64,000 nt of DNA from Gracilibacillus suaedae (lineage in GTDB: Bacteria > Bacillota > Bacilli > Bacillales > Amphibacillaceae): assembly GCF_017599345.1 (NCBI RefSeq), contig NZ_JAGFVL010000062.1, positions 1 through 64,000 on the forward strand, written 5' to 3'. The notes under the pieces were generated by a model. It was not told the origin of the DNA and made no database searches. It worked only from the letters and a program-made list of their open reading frames with translations. Shown here piece after piece: positions 27,385 to 36,272 of the stretch (within the stretch, counting starts at the first letter, position 1; each line of letters begins with the position of its first letter). The position numbers were made by a program, and so were the translations under genes.

Positions 27385-28455
27385 ATGCGTAGTGAGGACT
27401 TAGCTAAACTTTTGGGATTATCCAGAAGTACCATATCAAGAGTTATTAATAATTATCCCGATATCCCCCAGGCTACTAGAGAGAAGGTTTGGAAGGCAAT
27501 CGAGGAATACAATTATGCACCCAATGCTTCAGCACGGAATCTAGCTGGTGCAAAAAACAAAATGATCGCAATCATCTTATTAGATGTAAACGATGATGAG
27601 GAGCCACATCATGTAAAAACCACAGAAGATACGATCATTCATGATAATCCATTTTTTTCTCCTATTGTTAACGCCGTCAGTGACCAAGCGAATAAAATGG
27701 ATTATTATGTCCTTGTTTCAATATCCTATTCAAAGAATGATTTAAAAAGAGTTCAAAATATTTTTCATCAAAAAATGATAGATGGAGCCATTTTCGTAGG
27801 CACGCAGGAAGCAGAATATGAGCTTATATTTAACCTGATTGAACAAAAGCATAAAATTGCAATGATTGATACCAGTGAAGTGTATGACACAGACCGCGAT
27901 GCGATCTATATTAATGCGGATAACTACAAGGGTAGTGTGAAGGCGTTATCGTATTTATTGGAACTTGGCCACACTTCTATTGGTATTATTACGGGGAATT
28001 TAAATAAATTGTCTGCAATAGAGAGGCTGGCAGGCTTTGAAAAAACACTCATGCAACATGGGATAGAACCGAATAAGGATGCTATATACCAAGGTGATTT
28101 TACGGAGAACAGCGGATATAAAGGGGCAAAACACCTTTTGAGTGGGTCCAATCCTCCGACAGCTATTTTTGTGAGTAATGATACGATGGCGGTTGGTGCA
28201 TATAAAGCGATAAATGAACTAGGGTTAAGTATTCCAGAGGATATATCCATTATAGGATTTGATAATTCATTTTTTTCGCCTTATCTAAATCCACCCCTAA
28301 CAACCATAGACATCTCCTTTGAAGATATAGCTAAAAGAGCCACAACACTTCTAATTGAATCGATTGAACAGGAACACCAACGAAGGGTTGTGGAAAAGGT
28401 GAATGCTACTCTTATTAAGAGGGAGTCTTGTACAGCTGTAAAAGGTGATGGGTGA
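27385..28455 (+). CDS. LacI-family transcriptional regulator
   Basis: 356 residues. The N-terminal helix-turn-helix reads LAKLLGLSRSTISRVINNYP (7-26), followed by the hinge-type RNLAG. A periplasmic-binding-type ligand domain follows, with IERLAGFEKTL, AIFVSNDTMAVGAYKAI and SIIGFDNS. It should repress sugar genes until a ligand binds. AGGTGGAG precedes the start. Being next to two GH16 genes, it probably controls beta-glucan degradation; the palindrome at 23008-23023 is a fitting target. The insert near residues 70-85 (DDEEPHHVKTTED) is unusual but in frame. Confidence 0.9.
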   Translation: MRSEDLAKLLGLSRSTISRVINNYPDIPQATREKVWKAIEEYNYAPNASARNLAGAKNKMIAIILLDVNDDEEPHHVKTTEDTIIHDNPFFSPIVNAVSDQANKMDYYVLVSISYSKNDLKRVQNIFHQKMIDGAIFVGTQEAEYELIFNLIEQKHKIAMIDTSEVYDTDRDAIYINADNYKGSVKALSYLLELGHTSIGIITGNLNKLSAIERLAGFEKTLMQHGIEPNKDAIYQGDFTENSGYKGAKHLLSGSNPPTAIFVSNDTMAVGAYKAINELGLSIPEDISIIGFDNSFFSPYLNPPLTTIDISFEDIAKRATTLLIESIEQEHQRRVVEKVNATLIKRESCTAVKGDG

Positions 28456-28539
28456 TATGGATGAAAAATCGATTTGTATAAGCTGAAGGAAGAGAGAAGT
28501 TGCACGTTACCTACTACTTTATAATCTTTAAGTGTTTAT

Positions 28540-29587
28540 AGCAATTGATGAGCGATTGGGCTCCATTATTAGGATGCTAATCGTCAATAACTCTAAAATC
28601 CCTAACCTTATGCCGCCATTCGTTTGGTAAAGGTTCATTGAATACTTTTTTTCCCATGGCAAGGATATCCTCAACCTCATCAAGTCCCGAGGTGCAGGTT
28701 GAACTGCAATTTGGATATGAGACCCGACGTTGTTTTTTAGAGAGAGTGGTTTTATTTGACCGATTCTGCTTCTATGATTGTCCACAAAAAAGTCGAAGTA
28801 ATCTGGCTTGTTCAGAGTACTTTCGGCAGATTGAACAGCACTATGGAACGTAGACTTTTCATTAGTTAATAATGTTGATTCCACAGCGATAATATCATGT
28901 ATTCCGCTTGCCATACTTTTTGTTAGTAAGTTTTTGTCATCCTGAAAATTATCTGGGGAACTATATTCCTTTAACCAGAAAGCAGGATAGGCGTGGCCAC
29001 GGAAAAAAACGATAAGTGGATGAATACCTATCGACTCTGCGCATATCGCATATAACAGCGTTAAGTCCAAGCAGGTACCTAACTTATGTTCCTTTATTAT
29101 GTCAGGAAATCGAATTTTCTGTCCCTGGGTCTCAAAGTTGGCAGGGGGATTGGTATAGGAAATTTCCTGAGATTCGATTAGGAGTGACGAAGCTTGAAAT
29201 AATCTCTGGGATAACGTTAGAGCCTGGCTATGAATCAAAGGAGAGGATATCCACTGGAAGCTTTTTTTGATAGGCTTCTTTGTCCCCGATTCTAATTTTT
29301 AAACTGAAATGTCCTGTGATACTTTCATCCAGGTTTATAAGATAATCCGCTGATAATGGAATGTCAGGATGGATTTCCATAGTTTCTTCGGGATTTAATA
29401 CTTCAATGTGTATGGTTTCGGGTTCAAAGAACGAAGGATTAGAGGATAAATCTATTTTAATATCGTGGTACTTTTCCTCACATGTGTTTTCAATGGATAA
29501 GCGCTTTATAAACGGTACATGGTTTTGTTGCAGGGCGAAGGTAATCTTTTCACCATATTCATAATTACAAGCTATTAATCTTTCCAC
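28540..29587 (-). pseudogene. DUF4011-type helicase, broken N-terminal part
   Basis: GTG 29587 (with AGGAGG upstream) starts a 119-residue piece with FALQQNHVPFIKRLSIEN, SADYLINLDESITG and LPVDILSFDS. That is the opening domain of large DUF4011 helicases. The next frame, 29238-28528, carries YTNPPANFETQGQKIRFPD, HKLGTCLDLTLLYAICAE and HPLIVFFRGHAYPAFWLKE, the transglutaminase-like section of the same family. The joining segment, which normally contains about 60-80 residues, is deleted, the frame is shifted, and the helicase and nuclease parts are absent. Dead remnant of a gene probably exceeding 1500 codons. Confidence 0.72.
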
Positions 29588-29862
29588 AATTTTACCTCCT
29601 ATTATTTAACTCATATCATATTAGGTCATTACTACTATTATAACAACTATTCTCTTAATTTGTTCCTTAAAAGGTAGAATATTGTAAAAAAATACTCTCT
29701 GAGTGCCTGTCATTAACCGAAAATTGTCGATTTAAAAAATATGGAGATTGCATAGGCTGAGGAGGGACAAGCACTAATTAAAGCTAGCAGTATTTTGCCT
29801 TTAACTATTGGGTTATGGACTTATCAAATTCTAATTTTAATCGATTAAATAGCTAAATAGTA
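29588..29862. other. Intergenic region, no intact gene
   Basis: One short frame (29755-29848, GQALIKASSILPLTIGLW) looks like the end of a lost membrane protein but is too short to name. The rest is AT-rich. Confidence 0.35.
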
Positions 29863-29891
29863 TTGACAATGAAATATACAAACCTTACTAT
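29863..29891 (+). promoter_or_regulatory. SigA-type promoter of the metal ABC operon
   Basis: -35 TTGACA (29863-29868), 17-base spacer, -10 TACTAT (29886-29891). The Fur-type box overlaps the -10 and the start site. Confidence 0.8.
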
Positions 29892-29916
29892 TGATAATGA
29901 TTATCGTTGTCAATAG
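29888..29916 (+). promoter_or_regulatory. Fur box
   Basis: A 29-base near-perfect palindrome with CTATTGA and TCAATAG outer arms and the core GATAATGATTATC. It is very close to the Fur consensus GATAATGATTATCATTATC. Placed over the -10, it would shut the operon when iron is plentiful. Confidence 0.88.
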
Positions 29917-29934
29917 TAGGAGGTTTCGAATTTT

Positions 29935-31575
29935 ATGTTACATACCAAAAATAAAAAACTAGTTTTACTTATTTCTGTAATGCTTCTAATATTGTCAACA
30001 GTTTTACTGGGTTGTACAAGTGAATCAGTAGAACAGGAGGAAGCAGATGCTTCAAGTGAAACTAGTGAAAGTACCAATATGATTACTTTTTCTTGGCCTA
30101 GAGATATAGGTGAAATGAATCCGCATGTCTATAATCCGTCTCAAATGTTTGCCCAATCAATGATCTATGAACCTTTAGTTAGCTACCAAGATGGTGGAGA
30201 GTTAGAGCCACATTTGGCTGAATCATGGGATATTTCTGAAGATGGAAAGGAATATGTATTCAACTTACGTCAAGGTGTAAAATTTTCAGACGGCTCAAGT
30301 TTCAATGCTGGAATTGTGAAAAAGAACTTTGATACTATTTTAGACAACAGAGAAAGGCATAGTTGGTTAGGATTTGTTCCGTTAATCGATCAAACAGAGG
30401 TCGTAGATGAATATACATTTAAGTTTACATTAACGGAACCATATTACCCTACAATTCAGGAGCTAGCTAACGTTCGTCCAGTACGTTTCTTAGGAGAGGC
30501 AGGATTCCCTGAAAATGAGGACACTTCAAAAGGTGTAGAACAACCAATCGGTACAGGTCCGTGGGTTTTGGAAGAACATAAAGTGGATCAATATGCTACT
30601 TTTAAACGCAATGAGAATTATTGGGGTGAACTACCAAGTGTAGAGCGAATTAAAGTCAATGTTATTCCTGATGCAGAAACACGCGTACTAGCTTTTGAGA
30701 AAGGTGAATTAGACCTTATATATGGTGAAGGGGTTATTAATATAGATGCTTTTAACCAATTAAAATCGACAGGTTCTTATGAGAGTAGTATTTCTGAACC
30801 AGTTGCAACTAGAATACTAGTAATGAATACGAATAGGGAGATGCTTTCAGATATCCAGGTTCGTCAGGCTTTACATTATGGATTTAATAAAGAAGCAATC
30901 GTCGAGGGCGGGACATCTGGTTTGGAAGAGGAGGCTGACAGAATCTTATCAACCAACTTCCCTTACGCTTCCAATGTTGATGCAACTACGGTTGATTATG
31001 ACGTTAATAAAGCTGAGCAATTATTAGATGATGCAGGATGGAAGTTACCAGAAGGAAAAGATATTCGTGAAAAAGACGGGAAGCCACTTGAAATCGAGTT
31101 AATGTATAATTCTGCTGAATCCATTCAAAAAACAATGGCAGAAGCATTACAATCTGAGTGGGCGAAAATTGGTGTGAAATTAAACATTGACGGAGTTGAA
31201 CTTCCTACTCAAGTGGAAAGGTTTAATAAGAATGAATTTGATATGAATTTCTATAGTACCTCGGGTGCTCCGTATGACCCACATTATTTTGTAAACATAG
31301 TTGCAACAGAAGGATTTGGGTTTGTAGAAGCTATATCATCTTATCCTAACAAGGATGAGTTGTTGAGCCAAATTGCTGCTGTCCAACAATCAACTGACGA
31401 AAATGAGCGTCAGGAACTGTACACATCCATTTTAGGTTCATTACAAGAGCAAGGTGCAATTGTACCGATTTCTTACATTAAGCAAATTGCAATCTATCAA
31501 AAAGGTGTTTCTAATTTTACATTCCCTGCTAATCGAGATGAACATCCTTTTACAGGCATTAGTATCGAGGAGTAA
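29935..31575 (+). CDS. Substrate-binding lipoprotein of a nickel/metallophore-type ABC transporter (NikA/CntA-like)
   Basis: 546-residue SBP_bac_5 family lipoprotein. The signal peptide ends in a lipobox, LLGC (Cys27). The fold markers are PHVYNPSQMFAQSMIYEPLV, LAESWDISEDGKEYVFNLR, PIGTGPWVLEEH and DIQVRQALHYGFNKEAIVEG. The last region and the ALHYGFNK context are closer to NikA/CntA nickel proteins than to peptide binders. It would bind free Ni or Ni/Co/Zn-metallophore complexes outside the membrane. The upstream Fur box favours a metallophore (Cnt-like) role. No nicotianamine-like synthesis genes are in the window, so the ligand is uncertain. Confidence 0.82.
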   Translation: MLHTKNKKLVLLISVMLLILSTVLLGCTSESVEQEEADASSETSESTNMITFSWPRDIGEMNPHVYNPSQMFAQSMIYEPLVSYQDGGELEPHLAESWDISEDGKEYVFNLRQGVKFSDGSSFNAGIVKKNFDTILDNRERHSWLGFVPLIDQTEVVDEYTFKFTLTEPYYPTIQELANVRPVRFLGEAGFPENEDTSKGVEQPIGTGPWVLEEHKVDQYATFKRNENYWGELPSVERIKVNVIPDAETRVLAFEKGELDLIYGEGVINIDAFNQLKSTGSYESSISEPVATRILVMNTNREMLSDIQVRQALHYGFNKEAIVEGGTSGLEEEADRILSTNFPYASNVDATTVDYDVNKAEQLLDDAGWKLPEGKDIREKDGKPLEIELMYNSAESIQKTMAEALQSEWAKIGVKLNIDGVELPTQVERFNKNEFDMNFYSTSGAPYDPHYFVNIVATEGFGFVEAISSYPNKDELLSQIAAVQQSTDENERQELYTSILGSLQEQGAIVPISYIKQIAIYQKGVSNFTFPANRDEHPFTGISIEE

Positions 31576-31592
31576 GCGACAGGAGTTTTCTT

Positions 31593-32537
31593 ATGGGTGT
31601 TTATATTTTGAAACGAATCATGACTATTATTCCAATTTTTCTGATAGCAACTTTGCTGACATTTGGAATGATTCACTTATCACCAGTGGATCCTGCTGAA
31701 GCATACTTAGCTGCTGCAAATATCCAGCCAACAGAAGAGCTATTGGAACAAACAAGACAGGAGTTTGGTTTAGATAAGCCTCTTCTTGTACAATATATAA
31801 ACTCCGTTATGAAGATATCCCAATTTGACTTTGGGGTATCTTATGTAACGAATAAACCCGTATGGGAAGAGGTATCTTCTCGAATGCCAGCAACCATTCA
31901 GTTAACTGTAGGGAGCCTCATCATAGCAATTCTAGCCAGTATCCCACTTGGGTTTTTAGCAGGTATAAAGAAAAACAGTGGAATCGACCATTTCAGTCGA
32001 TTTCTCTCTTTTTTTGGGGCATCCATACCTTCCTTTTGGTTTGGATATTTGTTGATCTTTTTCTTTTCTGTAAAACTAGATCTATTCCCAGTAGAGGGGA
32101 TAGGGACTTGGAAACATTTGGTTTTACCTGCTATCACTTTGGCTTTACCTTTAATCGCTTTATATACTCGGCTATTACGTGCAAGTGTTCTTGAAAGTTT
32201 AGAAGAGCCTTATGTGCTTTTCGCCCGAACGAGGGGAATTCATGAAAAGAAAATAATGGGAAAGCATGTATTAAGAATTGCCATATCCCCTATGATTACT
32301 GGACTTGGAATGAATTTGGGGAAGCTGATGACAGGTGCTATCATTGTAGAGGCAGTATTTTCTTGGCCAGGATTTGGGCGTTATTTTATTGAGGCAGTTT
32401 TTAATCGTGATGTTCCTGTTATTCAATGCTATGTATTGTTAGCTGCTGGTTTATTTCTAATAAGCAACTTAATCGTTGACCTTATTCAAATGTACATTGA
32501 CCCACGTATCTCAAGAAAAGGAAGGCAGTTCCAATGA
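31593..32537 (+). CDS. ABC transporter permease (NikB/DppB-like)
   Basis: 314-residue inner-membrane permease with about six membrane spans. The N-terminal GVYILKRIMTIIPIFLIATL is typical of DppB/NikB. The cytoplasmic coupling helix occurs in the conserved segment around LEEPYVLFARTRGIHEKKI. AGGAG lies upstream of ATG 31593. Its stop overlaps the next permease by four bases (ATGA), so translation is coupled. Together with the next gene it forms the membrane channel of the importer. Confidence 0.88.
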   Translation: MGVYILKRIMTIIPIFLIATLLTFGMIHLSPVDPAEAYLAAANIQPTEELLEQTRQEFGLDKPLLVQYINSVMKISQFDFGVSYVTNKPVWEEVSSRMPATIQLTVGSLIIAILASIPLGFLAGIKKNSGIDHFSRFLSFFGASIPSFWFGYLLIFFFSVKLDLFPVEGIGTWKHLVLPAITLALPLIALYTRLLRASVLESLEEPYVLFARTRGIHEKKIMGKHVLRIAISPMITGLGMNLGKLMTGAIIVEAVFSWPGFGRYFIEAVFNRDVPVIQCYVLLAAGLFLISNLIVDLIQMYIDPRISRKGRQFQ

Positions 32538-33364
32538 TTGCAAGTTTGAGTGTATTAGTAAAAAGTCAAAAAGTGATTGTGATATGTTCCTTAATGTTAT
32601 GCACTTTATTGTTTATCTCGGCCTTTGCTCCTTGGCTTGCTCCTAATGACCCCACTTTAGTTAATTTCGCTCATAAACTTCAGGGCCCTTCCTTGAATTA
32701 CCCATTAGGAACAGACCACTTAGGAAGATGTACATTTTCACGTATTCTTTTTGGGGCACGGGTTTCACTAGGATTTGCTACTTTGATTTTTATTTCATCT
32801 CTAACCATCGGTTTGATCATTGGACTTATTGCAGGTTATAAAGGTGGCTGGGTAGATCAATTGTTAATGAGGTTTGCAGATGGTGTGATGGCATTTCCAG
32901 ACCTTTTGCTAGTTCTAGGATTAGTTGGTATATGGGGAGCTGGTCTTAAACAAGTTGTACTTGCCTTAATTTTCGTACAATGGGTTTATTATGCAAGAGT
33001 GATCCGAGGAGTGGTTCTAAGCCTGAAAGAACAGAACTATATTACTGCTGCTAAAATAAGTGGATCTTCTCAATGGAAGATCATGAAGAAACATATCATT
33101 CCTAATGTCCTTCCACCATTAGCGGTAATAGGAACATTGGAAATGGGGTGGGCGATCATGCATTTATCTTCCATGTCCTTTTTAGGTTTAGGTGTGCAAC
33201 CCCCTATACCAGAGTGGGGAGCCATGATACACGAAGGGAAATCATATATAAGGACAGATCCATTATTAATGGTTTACCCTGGTTTAATGATTATGCTTGT
33301 TGTCGTTACCTTTAATTTGTTGGGCGAATCACTATCAGAACGTTTTGGGATTAAACGTCGATAA
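32534..33364 (+). CDS. ABC transporter permease (NikC/DppC-like)
   Basis: 276-residue second permease. The family motif PNDPTLVNFAHKLQGPS, then YPLGTDHLGRCTFSRILFGA, is the DppC/NikC N-terminal signature; the usual GRD reads GRC here. The coupling segment LKEQNYITAAKISGSSQWKI and the SFLGLGVQPPIPEWGAMI block near the C-terminus are typical. About six spans. It starts inside the end of the preceding gene. It pairs with the NikB-like subunit. Confidence 0.88.
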   Translation: MIASLSVLVKSQKVIVICSLMLCTLLFISAFAPWLAPNDPTLVNFAHKLQGPSLNYPLGTDHLGRCTFSRILFGARVSLGFATLIFISSLTIGLIIGLIAGYKGGWVDQLLMRFADGVMAFPDLLLVLGLVGIWGAGLKQVVLALIFVQWVYYARVIRGVVLSLKEQNYITAAKISGSSQWKIMKKHIIPNVLPPLAVIGTLEMGWAIMHLSSMSFLGLGVQPPIPEWGAMIHEGKSYIRTDPLLMVYPGLMIMLVVVTFNLLGESLSERFGIKRR

Positions 33365-33384
33365 TAAAGAGGACTGATAGAATA

Positions 33385-34221
33385 ATGGAAAAAAAAGGTC
33401 AAAATATTTTACAAGTGAGAGACTTAACTGTGCAAGTAAGTACAAAAGCTGGCTTTTCTACACTTGTGCAAAACATTAATTTCGGAATTGAAAAAGGGAA
33501 GGTACTGGGACTTGTTGGGGAAAGTGGTAGTGGTAAAACCGTAACAAGTATGTCTATCTTACAGCTGCTTGAACGGAAAAAAACAGAAATTCAAGGAAGC
33601 ATTACACTAAGAGGACAGGAATTAAATGGGTTAAAAAACAAAGAATTGAGAAAAATTCGCGGGAAGGATATTGCCTTTATTATGCAGAATCCGATGAATG
33701 CCTTTACTCCTGTTTTTACGGTGGGTCACCAATTTGTTGAAACGATTAGATCGCATACTTCATTAAATAAGAAACAAGCAAAGGAACTTGCGATTAATAT
33801 AATGGAAAGTGTAAATTTACCAGATCCCGATAAGATATTAAAAAACTATCCTTTTCAGTTGAGTGGAGGTATGCTTCAGCGTGTAATGATTGCCGTAGCT
33901 GCATGCTTAAATCCCACCGTTATTATTGCTGATGAGCCAACTACAGCACTTGATCTTCATAATCAGTTATTAGTACTTCGACTATTAGAGAAAATTCGTT
34001 CAGAATACGGAACATCTGTTTTGCTCATTTCACATGATCTTGGAGTGATCTCAGAAATGGCAGATGAAGTCATCGTGATGAAGCAAGGAAGAATTGTTGA
34101 ATCAGCCAATGTATTTGATTTGTTTGATAATCCAAAACACGAATATACAAAAAAACTGTTAAGAACAAGACCTTCCTTACACGCTAAACAACAACCAATT
34201 ACCCATCTTGCAAAGGTGTGA
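33385..34221 (+). CDS. ABC transporter ATPase (NikD/DppD-like)
   Basis: 278-residue nucleotide-binding subunit. Walker A is GESGSGKT, the Q-loop is in AFIMQNPMNAF, the signature LSGGMLQRVMIA, Walker B VIIADEPTTALD and the H-loop LLISHDLGVI. It hydrolyses ATP to drive import through the two permeases. GAGG precedes ATG 33385. It is the fourth gene of the five-gene operon and overlaps the region of the next start. Confidence 0.9.
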   Translation: MEKKGQNILQVRDLTVQVSTKAGFSTLVQNINFGIEKGKVLGLVGESGSGKTVTSMSILQLLERKKTEIQGSITLRGQELNGLKNKELRKIRGKDIAFIMQNPMNAFTPVFTVGHQFVETIRSHTSLNKKQAKELAINIMESVNLPDPDKILKNYPFQLSGGMLQRVMIAVAACLNPTVIIADEPTTALDLHNQLLVLRLLEKIRSEYGTSVLLISHDLGVISEMADEVIVMKQGRIVESANVFDLFDNPKHEYTKKLLRTRPSLHAKQQPITHLAKV

Positions 34222-34226
34222 AACGA

Positions 34227-35048
34227 ATGAGCCTATTACAAGTAATAGAAGTAAGTCATAGCTATAATTCTAAGAAGCTATTTAAATCGAAGGATACATC
34301 TAATAAGGTACTGCATAATATTTCCTTTTCTATTGAAGAAGGAACATGCTTAGGATTACTCGGTACAAGTGGTGCTGGTAAAAGCACTTTAGGGAAAGTG
34401 ATTCTTGGCATACAACGCCCACAGCAAGGTCAGGTTCTATTTCAAGGATATGATATTTATAATGCGGATAAGATCACTAAAAGCAAAATACGTCGCGATC
34501 TACAGGTTGTTTTCCAAGATTCATATTCATCAGTTAATCCCCGAATGACAGCTGAACGTATTATAAGCGAGCCATTAGAGAATTATGAAAAGCTAACCTT
34601 AATAGAAAAAAGAAAAACGGTTATTTCTCTATTGGAGCGGGTAGGATTAAATGAAAAGGATTTAAAAAAATACCCTAATCAGTTTAGCGGTGGCCAATTG
34701 CAAAGAATTAATATTGCTAGGGCAATCGCTCTTAAGCCGAAGTTAATCGTTTTAGATGAATCGGTTAGTAGTTTGGATATGGTTACACAAGCTTTAATTT
34801 TAGAATTATTAAGTGAATTAAAAGACGACTTCGGTTTATCTTATCTTTTTATTACCCATGATATTAAAGCAGCCTTTTCTATTTCTGATAAGATTGGTGT
34901 GCTTGAAAAAGGAGAACTTATAGAAAGATACGATTCAAAAGATCAGTTTTTTAAATCTCAACACCCTGCAATAAAACGAATGAGAGATTCTATTCTTGCT
35001 GAACATCCACGTGATCGTTCGATTAATCGGAATTCAAGCTTGACATAG
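34227..35048 (+). CDS. ABC transporter ATPase (NikE/DppF-like)
   Basis: Second nucleotide-binding subunit, about 273 residues. Walker A is GTSGAGKST, the Q-loop VVFQDSYSSVNPRM, the signature FSGGQLQRINIARA, Walker B LIVLDESVSSLD and the H-loop FITHDIK. ATG 34227 lies eight bases after AAAGGTG; a GTG at 34218 overlapping the previous stop is the alternative start. It is the last gene of the Fur-box operon; a hairpin terminator follows at 35097. Confidence 0.9.
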   Translation: MSLLQVIEVSHSYNSKKLFKSKDTSNKVLHNISFSIEEGTCLGLLGTSGAGKSTLGKVILGIQRPQQGQVLFQGYDIYNADKITKSKIRRDLQVVFQDSYSSVNPRMTAERIISEPLENYEKLTLIEKRKTVISLLERVGLNEKDLKKYPNQFSGGQLQRINIARAIALKPKLIVLDESVSSLDMVTQALILELLSELKDDFGLSYLFITHDIKAAFSISDKIGVLEKGELIERYDSKDQFFKSQHPAIKRMRDSILAEHPRDRSINRNSSLT

Positions 35049-35096
35049 TATTGTTGGTTTAATCATGATTGAGCAAGAAATAAACTGAAGACTTAA

Positions 35097-35130
35097 TGTC
35101 ACAACATATTAAAATGCTGTGACACTTTTT
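35097..35130 (+). terminator. Intrinsic terminator of the metal ABC operon
   Basis: TGTCACA (35097-35103) pairs with TGTGACA (35118-35124), followed by CTTTTT. Confidence 0.75.
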
Positions 35131-35149
35131 GGTTTAAAGAGGAATTTAT

Positions 35150-35536
35150 ATGAGTTTACAAATTTCTACATATTCAAGCACGATGCAGACAGCTTTAACA
35201 AATAAACAATACATGTTTTTAGCCGTACTGATTATTATTTTTTAGGTGACAACGCCATTACTTGGCGCTGTGGATACGGCGGTAGTTGATCAACTTCCTA
35301 ATCCCATTTATATAGGAGGTATGGCGGTTACTAGTATAATATTTAATACATTATACTGGTTGTTCGTTTTTTTAAGAGTTAATACATCAGGTTTCACCTC
35401 TCAAGCCCACGGTGCCAACAATCATGTTGAATGACTTTTTGCTTTATTACGCCCCATGTTTATTGCTATAGCTATCGGTGTATTTTTATCCTGTTTCAAG
35501 AACCGATTAAATGGTGGCTTTACAGATAGTAATTAA
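35150..35536 (+). pseudogene. MATE/DinF-type efflux protein, 5' fragment with stops
   Basis: One frame starting at ATG 35150 (AGAGG upstream) is interrupted by TAG at 35243 and TGA near 35432. It reads through as TPLLGAVDTAVVDQLPNPIY, FNTLYWLFVFLRVNTSGFTS and ALLRPMFIAIAIGVFL. These are the first membrane spans of DinF-like MATE exporters, including the usual DTAVVGQL and RVSTSGFTAQA blocks. The frame ends at 35536 and the remaining two thirds are missing. A dead gene, directly after the metal-uptake operon. Confidence 0.82.
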
Positions 35537-35553
35537 ATTTTTGTTTTACAAAA

Positions 35554-35589
35554 GTAACGTTTGGGAAAAATGAATATTATATACGTTAC
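35554..35589 (+). promoter_or_regulatory. Inverted repeat, candidate AbiEi operator
   Basis: GTAACGT (35554-35560) and ACGTTAC (35583-35589) face each other across 22 bases, directly upstream of an extended -10 (TGCTATAAT, 35605-35613). AbiEi antitoxins are known to repress their own operon by binding inverted repeats. Confidence 0.5.
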
Positions 35590-35633
35590 ATTACAGTGAA
35601 TTGGTGCTATAATAAAGGTGTCAGGAGGAGTGT

Positions 35634-36272
35634 ATGATGAATAGGCTTTATAAAGTTATCTTAGAAGAATATGGATATGATGAGCCTGTATTTACGAAGG
35701 ATTTAAAAAAGCATCTTGATATGTCAGCCGAAGCCTTACGTCAAAATGTGAAGAGATTGTCTGATAATGGGAATATTATTAAGGTGAAAAATGGCATGTA
35801 TTACGTCCCAAGAGCTAACAGTGTGTTAAACAAACGTCGTGTAAATATAGATAAATTGATAAGAAGAAGATATATTAAACCGATCGATAAAAATGTTATC
35901 GGGTATATTACTGGAACGAATTTTGCGAATCAGCTTGGTTTAACGTCACAAACAGCTAGTGTAACAACCATTGTAACGAATGAAGCAGGTAGACCTGAAC
36001 GTGAAGTAACATTTGGAAATAAAGTTGTGAGACTAAAGAAGCCAAGAGTTAGAATAAATGATCAGAATTATAAGCTGTTGCAAGTATTAGATTTATTGAG
36101 TGATTACGATCGAGTAAGTGAAATCCCATTCGAAAAAGGATCAAGATTAATAAAAAAGTATTTACAAGATTCCGATATCACCATAAGCGAATTAAATCAG
36201 TATATAAAAAAATACCCGAGGAAAACATTGGAAAATTTATTGGAAATGGGGCTTTACAATGAACTTGCATGA
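35634..36272 (+). CDS. abiEi: AbiEi-type antitoxin, type IV toxin-antitoxin system
   Basis: 212 residues. The N-terminal winged helix region (about 1-60: FTKDLKKHLDMSAEALRQNV, then NGNIIKVKNGMYYVP) is typical of AbiEi. The C-terminal domain includes VIGYITGTNFANQLGLT and the basic VVRLKKPRVRI. It represses its operon and counters the toxin without a stable complex. AGGAGGAG precedes the tandem ATGs at 35634 and 35637; either may be used. It overlaps the toxin gene by 14 bases. Confidence 0.85.
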   Translation: MMNRLYKVILEEYGYDEPVFTKDLKKHLDMSAEALRQNVKRLSDNGNIIKVKNGMYYVPRANSVLNKRRVNIDKLIRRRYIKPIDKNVIGYITGTNFANQLGLTSQTASVTTIVTNEAGRPEREVTFGNKVVRLKKPRVRINDQNYKLLQVLDLLSDYDRVSEIPFEKGSRLIKKYLQDSDITISELNQYIKKYPRKTLENLLEMGLYNELA

